Source of the DNA: Paenibacillus donghaensis
Lineage (GTDB): Bacteria > Bacillota > Bacilli > Paenibacillales > Paenibacillaceae
Assembly: GCF_002192415.1 (NCBI RefSeq)
Contig: NZ_CP021780.1
Span: 3,410,001-3,474,000 of the forward strand
Reading direction: 5' to 3'
Length of the DNA stretch: 64,000 nucleotides
The translations under genes and the position numbers were made by a program. Each line of letters begins with the position of its first letter. The first letter of the stretch is position 1. Positions 16,464 to 24,031 of this stretch are shown in pieces. The notes beneath the pieces were generated by a model. The model did not search any database and was not told the DNA's origin. It saw only the letters and a program-made list of their open reading frames with translations.

Positions 16464-16904
16464 TCAGTCCCATAATGGAATGTCTTTAATTCGAACCCGC
16501 AGCCCCTGCAGGGGAAGCTCCATCCTTCCAAACAGGTAGTAGTCCTCTCCGTTATGCTCAATGCGTGAGCTCACCCACCTGGAATCTTCTCCAGGCTCCT
16601 CCAGCAGATACTCTATGGATTCACCACTGGTGAAGTAAGTACCGTCCTGTAGCTCATATCGACCATTCTGACGTTTGAACAGAACTCCTTCTTTTAGCAC
16701 CGGAGCTACCATACTCCGTATTGCTCGACGGACATCGTCCAGTTTGCCTTGGATCTGATAGAACATTATCCGGAGATACAAATCATCCGGATTGGTCCGG
16801 TCAAAATGAGCTGGCCAGTCTTCCTCAGCATCCTTGATCATATTCGTGACCCGTTTGATCTGTGGCAGCAGCTTCTCCAGCTCCACCTGTATTTGGCTCT
16901 TCAT
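16464..16904 (-). CDS. DUF5348-like hypothetical protein
   Basis: 146 residues. The N-terminal 75 residues are helical (VELEKLLPQIKRVTNMI). The C-terminal half, with FKRQNGRYELQDGTYFTSGESIEYLL and WVSSRIEHNGEDYYLFG, is a beta-rich domain that resembles DUF5348, found in phage and plasmid genes of Bacillota. Function unknown. It directly abuts the IDEAL-domain gene, with one-base spacing. Confidence 0.6.
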   Translation of the reverse strand: MKSQIQVELEKLLPQIKRVTNMIKDAEEDWPAHFDRTNPDDLYLRIMFYQIQGKLDDVRRAIRSMVAPVLKEGVLFKRQNGRYELQDGTYFTSGESIEYLLEEPGEDSRWVSSRIEHNGEDYYLFGRMELPLQGLRVRIKDIPLWD

Positions 16905-17099
16905 TCACACCAATCCTTTCTTCATGTCGGTTAGCTCGGCCACATATTTCCGAAACATAACCTCATCTCGCCGGTCCAGCGCCTGGTCGATCAACTTCCG
17001 TAGCCGTCCCTCAATGGCCGCCTCCAGCACGACTTCAGCATGAATGCCCAGCAACGTCTCATAATGTTTTTTACTGATGCTTTTCAAGCCCGTATGCAT
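16905..17099 (-). CDS. IDEAL-domain small protein
   Basis: 64 residues. The C-terminal part LIDQALDRRDEVMFRKYVAEL matches the short IDEAL domain, a helical module found at the C-terminus of several small Bacillota proteins and thought to mediate protein-protein contact. The N-terminal half is a helix. Part of the early operon; precise role unknown. Confidence 0.65.
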   Translation of the reverse strand: MHTGLKSISKKHYETLLGIHAEVVLEAAIEGRLRKLIDQALDRRDEVMFRKYVAELTDMKKGLV

Positions 17100-17133
17100 C
17101 TGCAGGTTCCTCCTTTGAAAGAGAAGAAGCAGC

Positions 17134-17973
17134 TCACGCTGCTCCCCCGCCGCCCTTCATTTTTCTCTCAACCCGCTTCTTGTAGGCGCCCCACTTGGCC
17201 GACAATACAGCCGGACTCACTTCTTTCTCCTGCGCGATTTCCTTCCAGGTCTTCTTCAGCTCCAGACGTTCCTGCAGCAGCTCGGGGAACAGAATGGGCG
17301 TGCCATCGATCTCAATGTCATCATAAATCGGACGGTTAGTCAGAATGAAGGCCTCCAGCGCATCCTTGCTTACGTCTTCTGGAGTGCCAGCACCTTCGGC
17401 TTCATCTTCCTGCCCCTGGTTCTCCTCACCGACATTCTCTCCGGAAGCAGCCTCGTCTTCTTCTCCTTCAGCTCCGCTGCCGTCTCCCTCGCCAGTCAGC
17501 CATTCCGGCTCCAGGCTCTCGTCCTGATCTCCTTCTCCACGATCGGGGTCAGTCTCTACCCCTTCCTGCTGTCCTTCCGACTGATCTTCTGCGTGTTCAG
17601 GATCAGTGTTATTCTCTCCCTCTGAGCCCTCTTCAGCTGTGCTACTGCCTTCGCCGTCCTGGTCAAACAATACAACTTGGTCGGGGTCATTCCCCTCCCG
17701 CTCCTCAATGCTCGTGACGACACCAGAAGCATCAGTGGTGACACGGCGGCCCGTCACTTCCCGATAAATATCCCCATCCTCTTCGTCAAAATCGAAGGCC
17801 GCCTGCGGATCGCCCAGGAATACATTGATTTTCTCCCCTTGATTACTGCTGAGGAACAAGAAATTTTCTTGCATAACCTTCAGCGGCACAAGTAATTTCA
17901 CTTCAACATCCGCATCCCCAACCTTAATTCCTTTGGCAATAGTCGCGCTAAATTTTGCATAGTCTTTTATCAT
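17134..17973 (-). CDS. Hypothetical protein with long acidic disordered linker
   Basis: 279 residues from the ATG at 17973 (AAGGGGAG upstream). The N-terminal 85 residues look folded (strand-rich, VKLLVPLKVMQENFLFLSS). Residues about 110-205 are almost only Asp, Glu, Gly, Ser and Gln, a disordered acidic linker. The C-terminal 70 residues hold a small HTH-like helical domain (LELKKTWKEIAQEKEVSPAVLSAKWGAY). The acidic linker could mimic DNA or keep the two ends flexible. No family recognised. Confidence 0.65.
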   Translation of the reverse strand: MIKDYAKFSATIAKGIKVGDADVEVKLLVPLKVMQENFLFLSSNQGEKINVFLGDPQAAFDFDEEDGDIYREVTGRRVTTDASGVVTSIEEREGNDPDQVVLFDQDGEGSSTAEEGSEGENNTDPEHAEDQSEGQQEGVETDPDRGEGDQDESLEPEWLTGEGDGSGAEGEEDEAASGENVGEENQGQEDEAEGAGTPEDVSKDALEAFILTNRPIYDDIEIDGTPILFPELLQERLELKKTWKEIAQEKEVSPAVLSAKWGAYKKRVERKMKGGGGAA

Positions 17974-17995
17974 ATAGATTTCTCCCCTTCGATTT

Positions 17996-18417
17996 TTATT
18001 GAAGTTGCTTGATTTTGATCTCGATCCGTGGCCGGTTACTGTACCTCTTCTTAACAAATGCATCCACAACCTGGCTGTCGTCCTTCCACATCACACCATT
18101 CAGCGCATCCGTAATTCCCTCTTCAGGTAATTATCTGCATCCGGCTTGGACACAGGAAAAATGTCGCCTCGCTCAGCTGCTGCTGCTTTTACAGGGTTCT
18201 TGCTGAGGTATTTAGGCATTGGGCGGTAAGCAGTCACTGCGATACCCAGCGGGCCTTCCAGGAGCGTGGTTGGCGCATACTGCTGAGCGGCCAACCGGAC
18301 ATAATCCTTGTAGTCCCGTGATTTCTCAGGATCGTACATTCGCGCCTTACCGCCAATCGTAGTCGCCCGCGGTCTACCTTGGGCGACGGGATTTCCGTAA
18401 ACGGTGAATTGAATCAT
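17996..18417 (-). pseudogene. RusA-family Holliday-junction resolvase, frameshifted
   Basis: Starts MIQFTVYGNPVAQGRPRATT with the RusA N-terminal block and reaches FPVSKPDADNYLK, the motif with two catalytic aspartates. The frame is then lost at about 18119-18125. One missing A would restore EGITDALNGVMWKDDSQVV and KRYSNRPRIEI, which carry the third catalytic aspartate, down to a TAA at 17996. The intact protein would be about 140 residues. As read, the active site is incomplete. Either one-base decay or an assembly error. Confidence 0.75.
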
Positions 18418-18565
18418 TGTGCCTTGCTCCCCTCTGTCTTGGAGGCATCATTGCCGTATCCAGCACATATACCATGCCGGCCATCGCCCCTGTTTCATCC
18501 TTCACCGCGAAATAATTCCGCTGCTGGAAGAACGGATCAATCGGCTTGCGTGTGCTCTTTGCCAT
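18374..18565 (-). CDS. Small hypothetical phage protein
   Basis: 63 residues from the ATG at 18565, preceded by a GGGGGCGG stretch. MAKSTRKPIDPFFQQRNYFAVKDETG is followed by a hydrophobic strand AMAGMVYVLDTAMM and a basic tail. It overlaps the RusA start by 44 bases, which is unusual, so the true end could be shorter or the frame altered. Confidence 0.45.
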   Translation of the reverse strand: MAKSTRKPIDPFFQQRNYFAVKDETGAMAGMVYVLDTAMMPPRQRGARHNDSIHRLRKSRRPR

Positions 18566-18749
18566 CCGGTACCGCCCCCTTTTTCCGCTTGCCGATCGCA
18601 AGCTCAAACTCTGCAATTCCTTCGTCGATCTCCCCGGACTCCTGCTCCGCGAACTCTGCCAGGAGATCCATGCGCTCCGCTGCTGCACCTGTAGCGAGAT
18701 AATACTGGCGCAGCCAGTTATACACATGCCAGTAATTCCGCCCGCCCAT
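18537..18749 (-). CDS. Small hypothetical phage protein
   Basis: 70 residues, MGGRNYWHVYNWLRQYYLATG then an acidic helix AERMDLLAEFAEQESGE and a basic tail. The ATG overlaps the stop of the DUF6906-like gene (TGATG), a sign of coupled translation. All-helical, function unknown. Confidence 0.55.
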   Translation of the reverse strand: MGGRNYWHVYNWLRQYYLATGAAAERMDLLAEFAEQESGEIDEGIAEFELAIGKRKKGAVPDGKEHTQAD

Positions 18750-18916
18750 CAGGCGTCCTTGCGGATGGTCCGAGTTTTTGTCTTGCCGACACTGACCCTT
18801 GCGATCAATACCAGCTCCGTAGGCGTCTCCCGCTCAATCAACCAATTATCCGGATTAAGCCGACTGGCCCGGATCGTTTCCTTCTGCCGGCGCGTCGGCC
18901 GTTTTCCCTGCTTCAT
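18749..18916 (-). CDS. DUF6906-like small protein
   Basis: 55 residues from the ATG at 18916 (AAGGGGG nine bases upstream). It reads GKRPTRRQKETIRASRLNP then NWLIERETPTELVLIAR, close to the short DUF6906-type proteins (basic GKRPTRRQK start, NPDNWLI core) common in phages of Bacillota. A very small basic protein likely to bind nucleic acid or another early protein; function unknown. Confidence 0.7.
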   Translation of the reverse strand: MKQGKRPTRRQKETIRASRLNPDNWLIERETPTELVLIARVSVGKTKTRTIRKDA

Positions 18917-19151
18917 CTGCTCCATCCCCCTTATTCAGCTGCTTCCACTCTTCTGGCCACACATACTGACCGTCAATCATCTGTACAACGATAGAATCAC
19001 CGCCATCGGTCACCCGCACCTCGCGGAACAGCCCTGTCCTACTTTGAAGCTGCGTATAGCGATAGACTTCCTCCGGGGTGTTCAGTGTCACCGAAGGTGT
19101 ATGCCAGTCTCTCGGCTCCGGGAAGCAGTATCCGTAAAACCGCTCTTCCAT
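18855..19151 (-). CDS. Hypothetical phage protein
   Basis: 98 residues from the ATG at 19151 (GAAGGAGG upstream). The first 65 residues form a strand-rich domain (YGYCFPEPRDW, VTDGGDSIVVQMIDGQYVWP); the last 30 are acidic and alanine-rich. It overlaps the intended end of dnaB and 62 bases of the DUF6906-like gene. No family recognised. Confidence 0.55.
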   Translation of the reverse strand: MEERFYGYCFPEPRDWHTPSVTLNTPEEVYRYTQLQSRTGLFREVRVTDGGDSIVVQMIDGQYVWPEEWKQLNKGDGADEAGKTADAPAEGNDPGQSA

Positions 19152-19162
19152 GTTGACCTCCT

Positions 19163-20568
19163 TCATGCCCATTTGCGCTTGTCCATATTTTTCACGTTCC
19201 CCGCAGGCGGTGGTGACTGGTTCGCATGAGCATGCTCGTAGTTCGCAAATTTATTAAACTCGTCAGGAAGACCAGCTCGGCTGTTCCGAGTGGGCCATTC
19301 CGCTGCTTGGCGATAATAATCTCGATGATGTTCTTCTTTTCGCTTTCCTTGTCGTAATAATCATCCCGATACAGGAAAGCAACAATGTCCGCATCTCGCT
19401 CGATGGAACCCGACTCCCGTAGATCACTTAGCATCGGACGTTTGTCCTGACGCTGCTCAACGCCACGGCTGAGTTGAGACAGGGCGATTACCGGCACATC
19501 CAACTCCCGGGCGATCTGCTTCAGTGTGCGAGAGATCTCAGATACTTCTTGCTGACGGTTTTCATTCCGTTTGCCCGCTCCTGAGATCAGCTGCAGGTAA
19601 TCGATCACGATCAGCCCAAGCCCTTCTTGCTTCTTCAGGCGGCGGCATTTGTTCCGGATCTCATTGACCGTCAATGTTGGCGAATCGTCAATCAGGATAT
19701 TACTATCTCCCAATCTCCCAATCGCGTCGGCACCTTTCGTCCAGTCGTCCTCTACAAAATCGGCCGTCCGCAAATGATTGGCATCCAGGTTCGCCTCGGC
19801 ACAGATCATACGCTGCACTAACTGCGGTGCCGACATTTCAAGACTGAATATGGCTACCGTCTCATTTGACTTTACCGCCACATTCTGGGCAATGTTCAAA
19901 GCAAATGCTGTCTTCCCTACGGAAGGCCGCGCCGCGACTATGATCAGGTCACTCCGTTGAAATCCAGAGGTCAACCGGTCCAAGTCAGCAAATCCTGAAG
20001 AAAGACCGGTTACACCACCATCCGTCTTGTTAACAGCACGGTACTCCATGTCCTCATAAACCTCAATGGCCACATCTCGGACACGCTTGAACTCCCGCTT
20101 CGGCGCTGCCTGGTCTGAAAGCTTCGCCGCTGCTACTAGCATCGCTGTAACAACTTGGGCAGCATCCCCGCTTTCAGTGATCATGCGGAGTTGTTCCCTT
20201 GCTGAACGGGTTGCTTCCCGCAGTGTGAACTTCTCCTTCAGGATGCCGATGTAATAGTCAATATTGGCCGCTGTGGGTACGCTATGAGCCATCTTGGCCA
20301 AATAGCTAACTCCACCTGCTGCTTCAAGCTGCCCGTTGTCCTGCAGCCTGGTTGTTAGAGTGACTAAATCAATCGGAGTGCCATCCTCTCCAAGCTGCAC
20401 CAATGCTTCGAACACATATCGATGTTGGGGGTTGTAAAAAAAATCTGCAGACAATTCCATCACCGCATCTAGTGCTTCACCTGTTGCATCGATGAGCACC
20501 GCTCCTAAGACGGACGCTTCCGCCTCCGGGCTGTACGGCATCTCAACGCTGAATGCCGAGTCTTGCAT
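19163..20568 (-). pseudogene. dnaB: Replicative DNA helicase DnaB, C-terminal frameshift
   Basis: The N-terminal primase-binding domain and RecA-like core are complete: SPEAEASVLGAVL at the start, Walker A ARPSVGKTAFALN at about residue 220, Walker B LIVIDYLQLI at about 320, and RESGSIERDADIVAF. At about 19259-19268 one base appears missing; the annotated frame ends ELVFLTSLIN... at 19192, whereas adding a base gives FNKFANYEHAHANQSPPP to a TGA at 19163. Only the last 30-odd residues differ, so helicase function may survive. It unwinds the phage replication fork after loading by the next gene. Confidence 0.8.
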
Positions 20569-20881
20569 ATAATCGCTCCTTCAAGCCCGACGGCGGAGGT
20601 ACAGCAGCTGAATGAGCGTCGTCCATCACTGCAAATAATTCTGCCGTCTGTTGGCGCATCCGATCCCGTTCGATCTGTTCTCCAAGCCGGCCTCGTATCT
20701 GTGAAATCTTTGGTGGAAAATCACTGGTCATGATGTGCTGCCGGAAATTTGATTTTGCAACGTCAAAAGGAATGTCCTTCAGCAGATTTAAATCCTCCTG
20801 GACAGCCTCCAGACTCGCGTCAAAGTTGGCATACCGCTTTTCAATGTCTTGGTATAGCTTCGCTACTTCCCGCTTGTTCAC
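20543..20881 (-). CDS. Helicase loader (G39P-like)
   Basis: About 112 residues from the GTG at 20881, which is nine bases after GAGGAGG; an ATG at 20890 abuts that site. The N-terminal 70 residues (REVAKLYQDIEKRYANFD, then SDFPPKISQIRGRLGE) match the loader/inhibitor G39P of phage SPP1, which brings the DnaB-type helicase to the initiator. The last residues are basic. It overlaps DnaB by 26 bases and DnaD by 41, a compact replication module. Confidence 0.7.
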   Translation of the reverse strand: MNKREVAKLYQDIEKRYANFDASLEAVQEDLNLLKDIPFDVAKSNFRQHIMTSDFPPKISQIRGRLGEQIERDRMRQQTAELFAVMDDAHSAAVPPPSGLKERLYARLGIQR

Positions 20882-21743
20882 GACGTTCATCCTCCTCGAT
20901 GAAGCGCTGAAGCGCATCTATTTCTTCTCGTTGTTTGCTCTGCGAGGGCGATGCCCTTGTGTTCCCTGTTTGCTTTTTAGCATCAAAGTTAGCGTCCCAA
21001 GCGACTGCTGCTTCAAGGGTCTTAACCCCCGAATAAAAGTAGTCGTCCAAAATTTTAGTAATAAGATTAAAGCGATAACCAGTAGCCGCCAAAGCTGCTC
21101 TTTCAATGGCTCGAATAACGACCCTCTCGTCTAAACCGTCCTGGTCAATGTAAACCCCCAGCTTGCTCGCTTGAAATGGATTGCATTCAAAACCAAAGAC
21201 TCGCTTATGTGCTGAGTAAAATGATTCATATGATTCCGGCTCCGCTGCTGCTGCAGATGCAGAAGAAGCAGAAGAAGAAAGATCTTTTAATACAGTGGTC
21301 CGAAAGTGGTTCCCTGAGGTTACAGCTTTAGGGTCAACTTCAGAAAAGTTGTTCCCAAAGTGGTTCCCTACGGTTACAACTTCCTGCCCTACTTCCTCCG
21401 ACCTGTTACCTGAGGTTACAGGTTTCGGTGATCCAACAAGCTGAAAATGAATGGTATAGGTTCCTCTTGAAGACCCCCGGGGAGGTGGTTCATATGCAAT
21501 TATTCCGGCTTCTACCAGTTTGGATCGATAGAGATTCAGGGTCTTACGGGTCGCAATTCCCGTCTGTACCTGAAGCTCTGTGTTGGTCATTTGAAAGGTC
21601 TGCATCCAGCCTAATTTGCTGGATTTCCGCCACAAAGCAACAGCAATGGCGAACCCTTCCGGACCGAACTCCTCCGGGCCTCCGATAGCTTCAAACTGAT
21701 TAAGAAGTCCGGAAAGGGATGGTTCTCTGGCTGTCTCGGACAT
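20841..21743 (-). CDS. DnaD-type replication initiation protein
   Basis: 300 residues. An N-terminal winged helix (residues about 30-100, TNTELQVQTGIATRKTLNLYRSKL) binds the origin; a low-complexity Ser/Ala linker follows; the C-terminal DnaD-like domain (SFYSAHKRVFGFECNPFQASKL, then RFNLITKILDDYF) contacts the helicase loader. The linker DNA holds three related repeats (21306-21422) that look like origin iterons. Last residues are charged. Confidence 0.85.
   Translation of the reverse strand: MSETAREPSLSGLLNQFEAIGGPEEFGPEGFAIAVALWRKSSKLGWMQTFQMTNTELQVQTGIATRKTLNLYRSKLVEAGIIAYEPPPRGSSRGTYTIHFQLVGSPKPVTSGNRSEEVGQEVVTVGNHFGNNFSEVDPKAVTSGNHFRTTVLKDLSSSASSASAAAAEPESYESFYSAHKRVFGFECNPFQASKLGVYIDQDGLDERVVIRAIERAALAATGYRFNLITKILDDYFYSGVKTLEAAVAWDANFDAKKQTGNTRASPSQSKQREEIDALQRFIEEDERREQAGSSEAIPRH
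21306..21422. repeat. Iteron-like repeats inside the initiator gene (putative phage origin)
   Basis: GTGGTTCCCTGAGGTTACAG (21306-21325), GTGGTTCCCTACGGTTACAA (21360-21379) and a near-palindrome CTGTTACCTGAGGTTACAG (21402-21422) share the core CCCTNNGGTTACA. They fall in the linker-coding region of the DnaD gene, as lambda iterons do in gene O. Confidence 0.6.
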
Positions 21744-21776
21744 GTGTCCCCCCCTCCCGCAGCAGCCTATTTAAAG

Positions 21777-22073
21777 TTAGTCACGCACAATCTTGACGAA
21801 TTCGATCGGCATACCGGTAAACTGTAGTCCTGACTGCATACCGCTCGTTAGCGCATCGATACTCCGCGCCATCAGCGGCCCGACGGCCTCCGGTTTGGAG
21901 GCAGACAGCGCAATACAAAAGCCGGCGACATAAGCGGAAGCGGCCAGAAAGTGCATGACTGCCTCTTCGCCTTGATCCGTTGCAGCCTTCAACCTATCCA
22001 GCATAAAATCTGTGATTTCTCCCGTTTGCATGTTGATCTTTTCAACACCGCTTGTTTTTGTCGTGTTACTCAT
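21777..22073 (-). CDS. Small hypothetical phage protein
   Basis: 98 residues, cytoplasmic, with a mainly helical fold (ITDFMLDRLKAATDQGEEAVMHFLAASAYVAG) and a hydrophobic helix that could be membrane-adjacent. Its start overlaps the stop of the next upstream gene by four bases (ATGA). No family recognised. Confidence 0.6.
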   Translation of the reverse strand: MSNTTKTSGVEKINMQTGEITDFMLDRLKAATDQGEEAVMHFLAASAYVAGFCIALSASKPEAVGPLMARSIDALTSGMQSGLQFTGMPIEFVKIVRD

Positions 22074-22264
22074 CGATCATGCCTCCGTTCATCTTGAATA
22101 TAAATATAGGGGTACGCTGCCCGAAGAACTCGGAAGCCCGGACGTCCGAGAGCAAAGTGCTCCCGAACTGCCTGTTTAAAAGCTTCCTCATCCGCCCGCT
22201 TAAGCGCCCACACCCGTTCACTGATCATGCTTCGCCATATTCGTTCACCCATGGGGCCATTCAA
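22070..22264 (-). CDS. Small hypothetical phage protein
   Basis: 64 residues; a second ATG at codon 5 (MGERIWRSM) is equally possible. Helical and arginine-rich with an aromatic C-terminal segment YPYIYIQDERRHDR. It overlaps the MBL-fold gene by four bases (ATGA), so they are co-translated. Function unknown. Confidence 0.55.
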   Translation of the reverse strand: MNGPMGERIWRSMISERVWALKRADEEAFKQAVREHFALGRPGFRVLRAAYPYIYIQDERRHDR

Positions 22265-22968
22265 CGATCTGCCACGACCACCAGAGCACCGGTGGTCTCC
22301 TGTATCTCCCGTTTGAAGCGTTCTGCGTCGCTGTTACCATCTGACAAGTGCAGTAGCCAGATCTCCTCCACGCTGCGGGTATCATTGGCTTTCAGAAAAT
22401 CCTTAACGTGCTCCAATCCGAAGTGAGAACGCAGCAGCCGCTTCTTTTGGGCGGGATGCAGATGTCCGGCAGCAACACGCTCATTGACGATATCCAGTGA
22501 GTAATTGCACTCCACCATGATGTGAGTCAGATCCCGGAAGCGGTGACGGCAGTAGTAGGTGTCCGTCAAGAAGACCAACTTATCCCCGTCTTGATTAGCC
22601 AGCAGGAAACCCAGCGGCTCCTCTACATCGTGCTGGATACCAAACGGCAAGATCGTCCAAGTACCAATCGTAAACTGCTCCAGCGCCTTGATGACCTTCA
22701 GGCGATGACCTGACAGCCCTCTAGCAGTTGCTGTGCCTGCGCTGGTATAAATGTTGATCCCTGCTCGCATGATGTCAGGAGCAGCCTTGCTATGGTCCAG
22801 ATGCTCATGGGTGATCAAGCATCCTGCAATATCCGACATTTTAAACTGAAGCGCCCGCTGAATTGATTTATAAGGAAAACCGGCTTCCAGCAGAAGCTCG
22901 GTATGCCCATCAGAGATGCGATAGGCGTTACCGGCGCTGCTGGAGCCGAGACATTGGATGTCGATCAT
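22261..22968 (-). CDS. MBL-fold metallo-hydrolase
   Basis: 235 residues. The HxHxDH motif appears as THEHLDHSKA near residue 53, and later metal ligands are plausible in FLTDTYYCRHR and in a histidine-rich stretch (LLHLSDGNSD). It starts MIDIQCLGSSSAGN, the typical beta strand and loop of the RNase Z/YycJ-like group. In phage recombination modules MBL proteins may act as nucleases or phosphodiesterases; the substrate cannot be inferred. Overlaps the restored RecT stop (TGATG). Confidence 0.85.
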   Translation of the reverse strand: MIDIQCLGSSSAGNAYRISDGHTELLLEAGFPYKSIQRALQFKMSDIAGCLITHEHLDHSKAAPDIMRAGINIYTSAGTATARGLSGHRLKVIKALEQFTIGTWTILPFGIQHDVEEPLGFLLANQDGDKLVFLTDTYYCRHRFRDLTHIMVECNYSLDIVNERVAAGHLHPAQKKRLLRSHFGLEHVKDFLKANDTRSVEEIWLLHLSDGNSDAERFKREIQETTGALVVVADR

Positions 22969-24031
22969 CAGAACTGCATTTCTTGTTCAATAGGAGGCAC
23001 ATCACCAGCAAACTCATTAGCATCATCAGCCGGCGGCGATCCCTCAGACTTCTTTGCTGATTGATTTACTGCAGCTGCAGGCGGGTTCTCTGGAGGATCT
23101 GTCGGAGTAATGTCAATCACAGGCCCATTACATTTGCCCGGATCTCCTCATCAACCTCTGCCTCAGCAAAATCACTTTCCATTTGCTTCAGGCGCAGATA
23201 ATCGTCATCAATCTTCTGGGAGTCGATGGTGATATCTCCAAAAGCTGCACGATAAATGGTCTTCCAGGCCATCTTGTCATACCAGCCTTCAATTGTTTCC
23301 GTGCCAACCTTTTTGTTGTTTTCCCATTTGTCCTTTTCGCCGCCCCAAAATTCGGCAGAAGCATGATCCGGCTTTCTCTTTTCGATATCCTTTTTTGTCA
23401 TAATCACGAGCTTGTTCTTCTCGGGAGCCTGAGAAAAACTGTGATAATAGAAGCCACCGATGATATTCCCGCGGTCAAAGGCGTTGACAATCTCGAATTC
23501 ATAGCCTTCATATTGGTTCTTTGAATCCTTCTTGACCGGTCTGAACTTGTCTGTCGAATACACAAGTTCTACCGTTACATGATCTGGAACGTCCAGCCCG
23601 TATTTCGTAGCCTTAAGCTCAATCCCTCGGTACCCTTCAATAAAGGTGATGTCGTATTTGCCACTATTCTTATTTTTATAAGGGATGGGGTTAATGTGAT
23701 TAGGCTGAGAAGGGTCAAATCCAACCCTTGCCATAGCCACCACATCACGAGCTAATTTCTCCATGTTGACATGCTGCCAAACAGCCGGTACAGGATCGCG
23801 AAATTTATCCGACTTCTTCAGCCGCTTTTCCTCAGTGGTCTTAAGAACGGCATCCAGAGCGATGAAGTAATTCTGAGCCAGGCGCTTCTGGAAGTTGGTA
23901 AGTGCCACTTCACCCACGCTGGAACCAAATTCGGAAATGACCTTGGTCATGAAGCGTTCTGATTGAGTAGGCTCCTTCTTGGCAATCTCTGTCGGAACTG
24001 TCTGTTGCTTGGTTTGATCTGCGGTATCCAT
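22968..24031 (-). pseudogene. recT: RecT-family recombinase, C-terminal tail frameshifted
   Basis: The RecT core is intact (304 residues in the read frame, ending ANVMGL at 23117). It has the central RecT block DVVAMARVGFDPSQPNHINPIPY and WYDKMAWKTIYRAA. It anneals single strands for phage recombination. At about 23117-23125 one C seems missing from a CCC run: adding it gives VIDITPTDPPENPPAAAV and an acidic tail ending EQEMQF at 22968, which touches the MBL start. Only the disordered tail would be lost. The core is likely functional. Confidence 0.7.
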
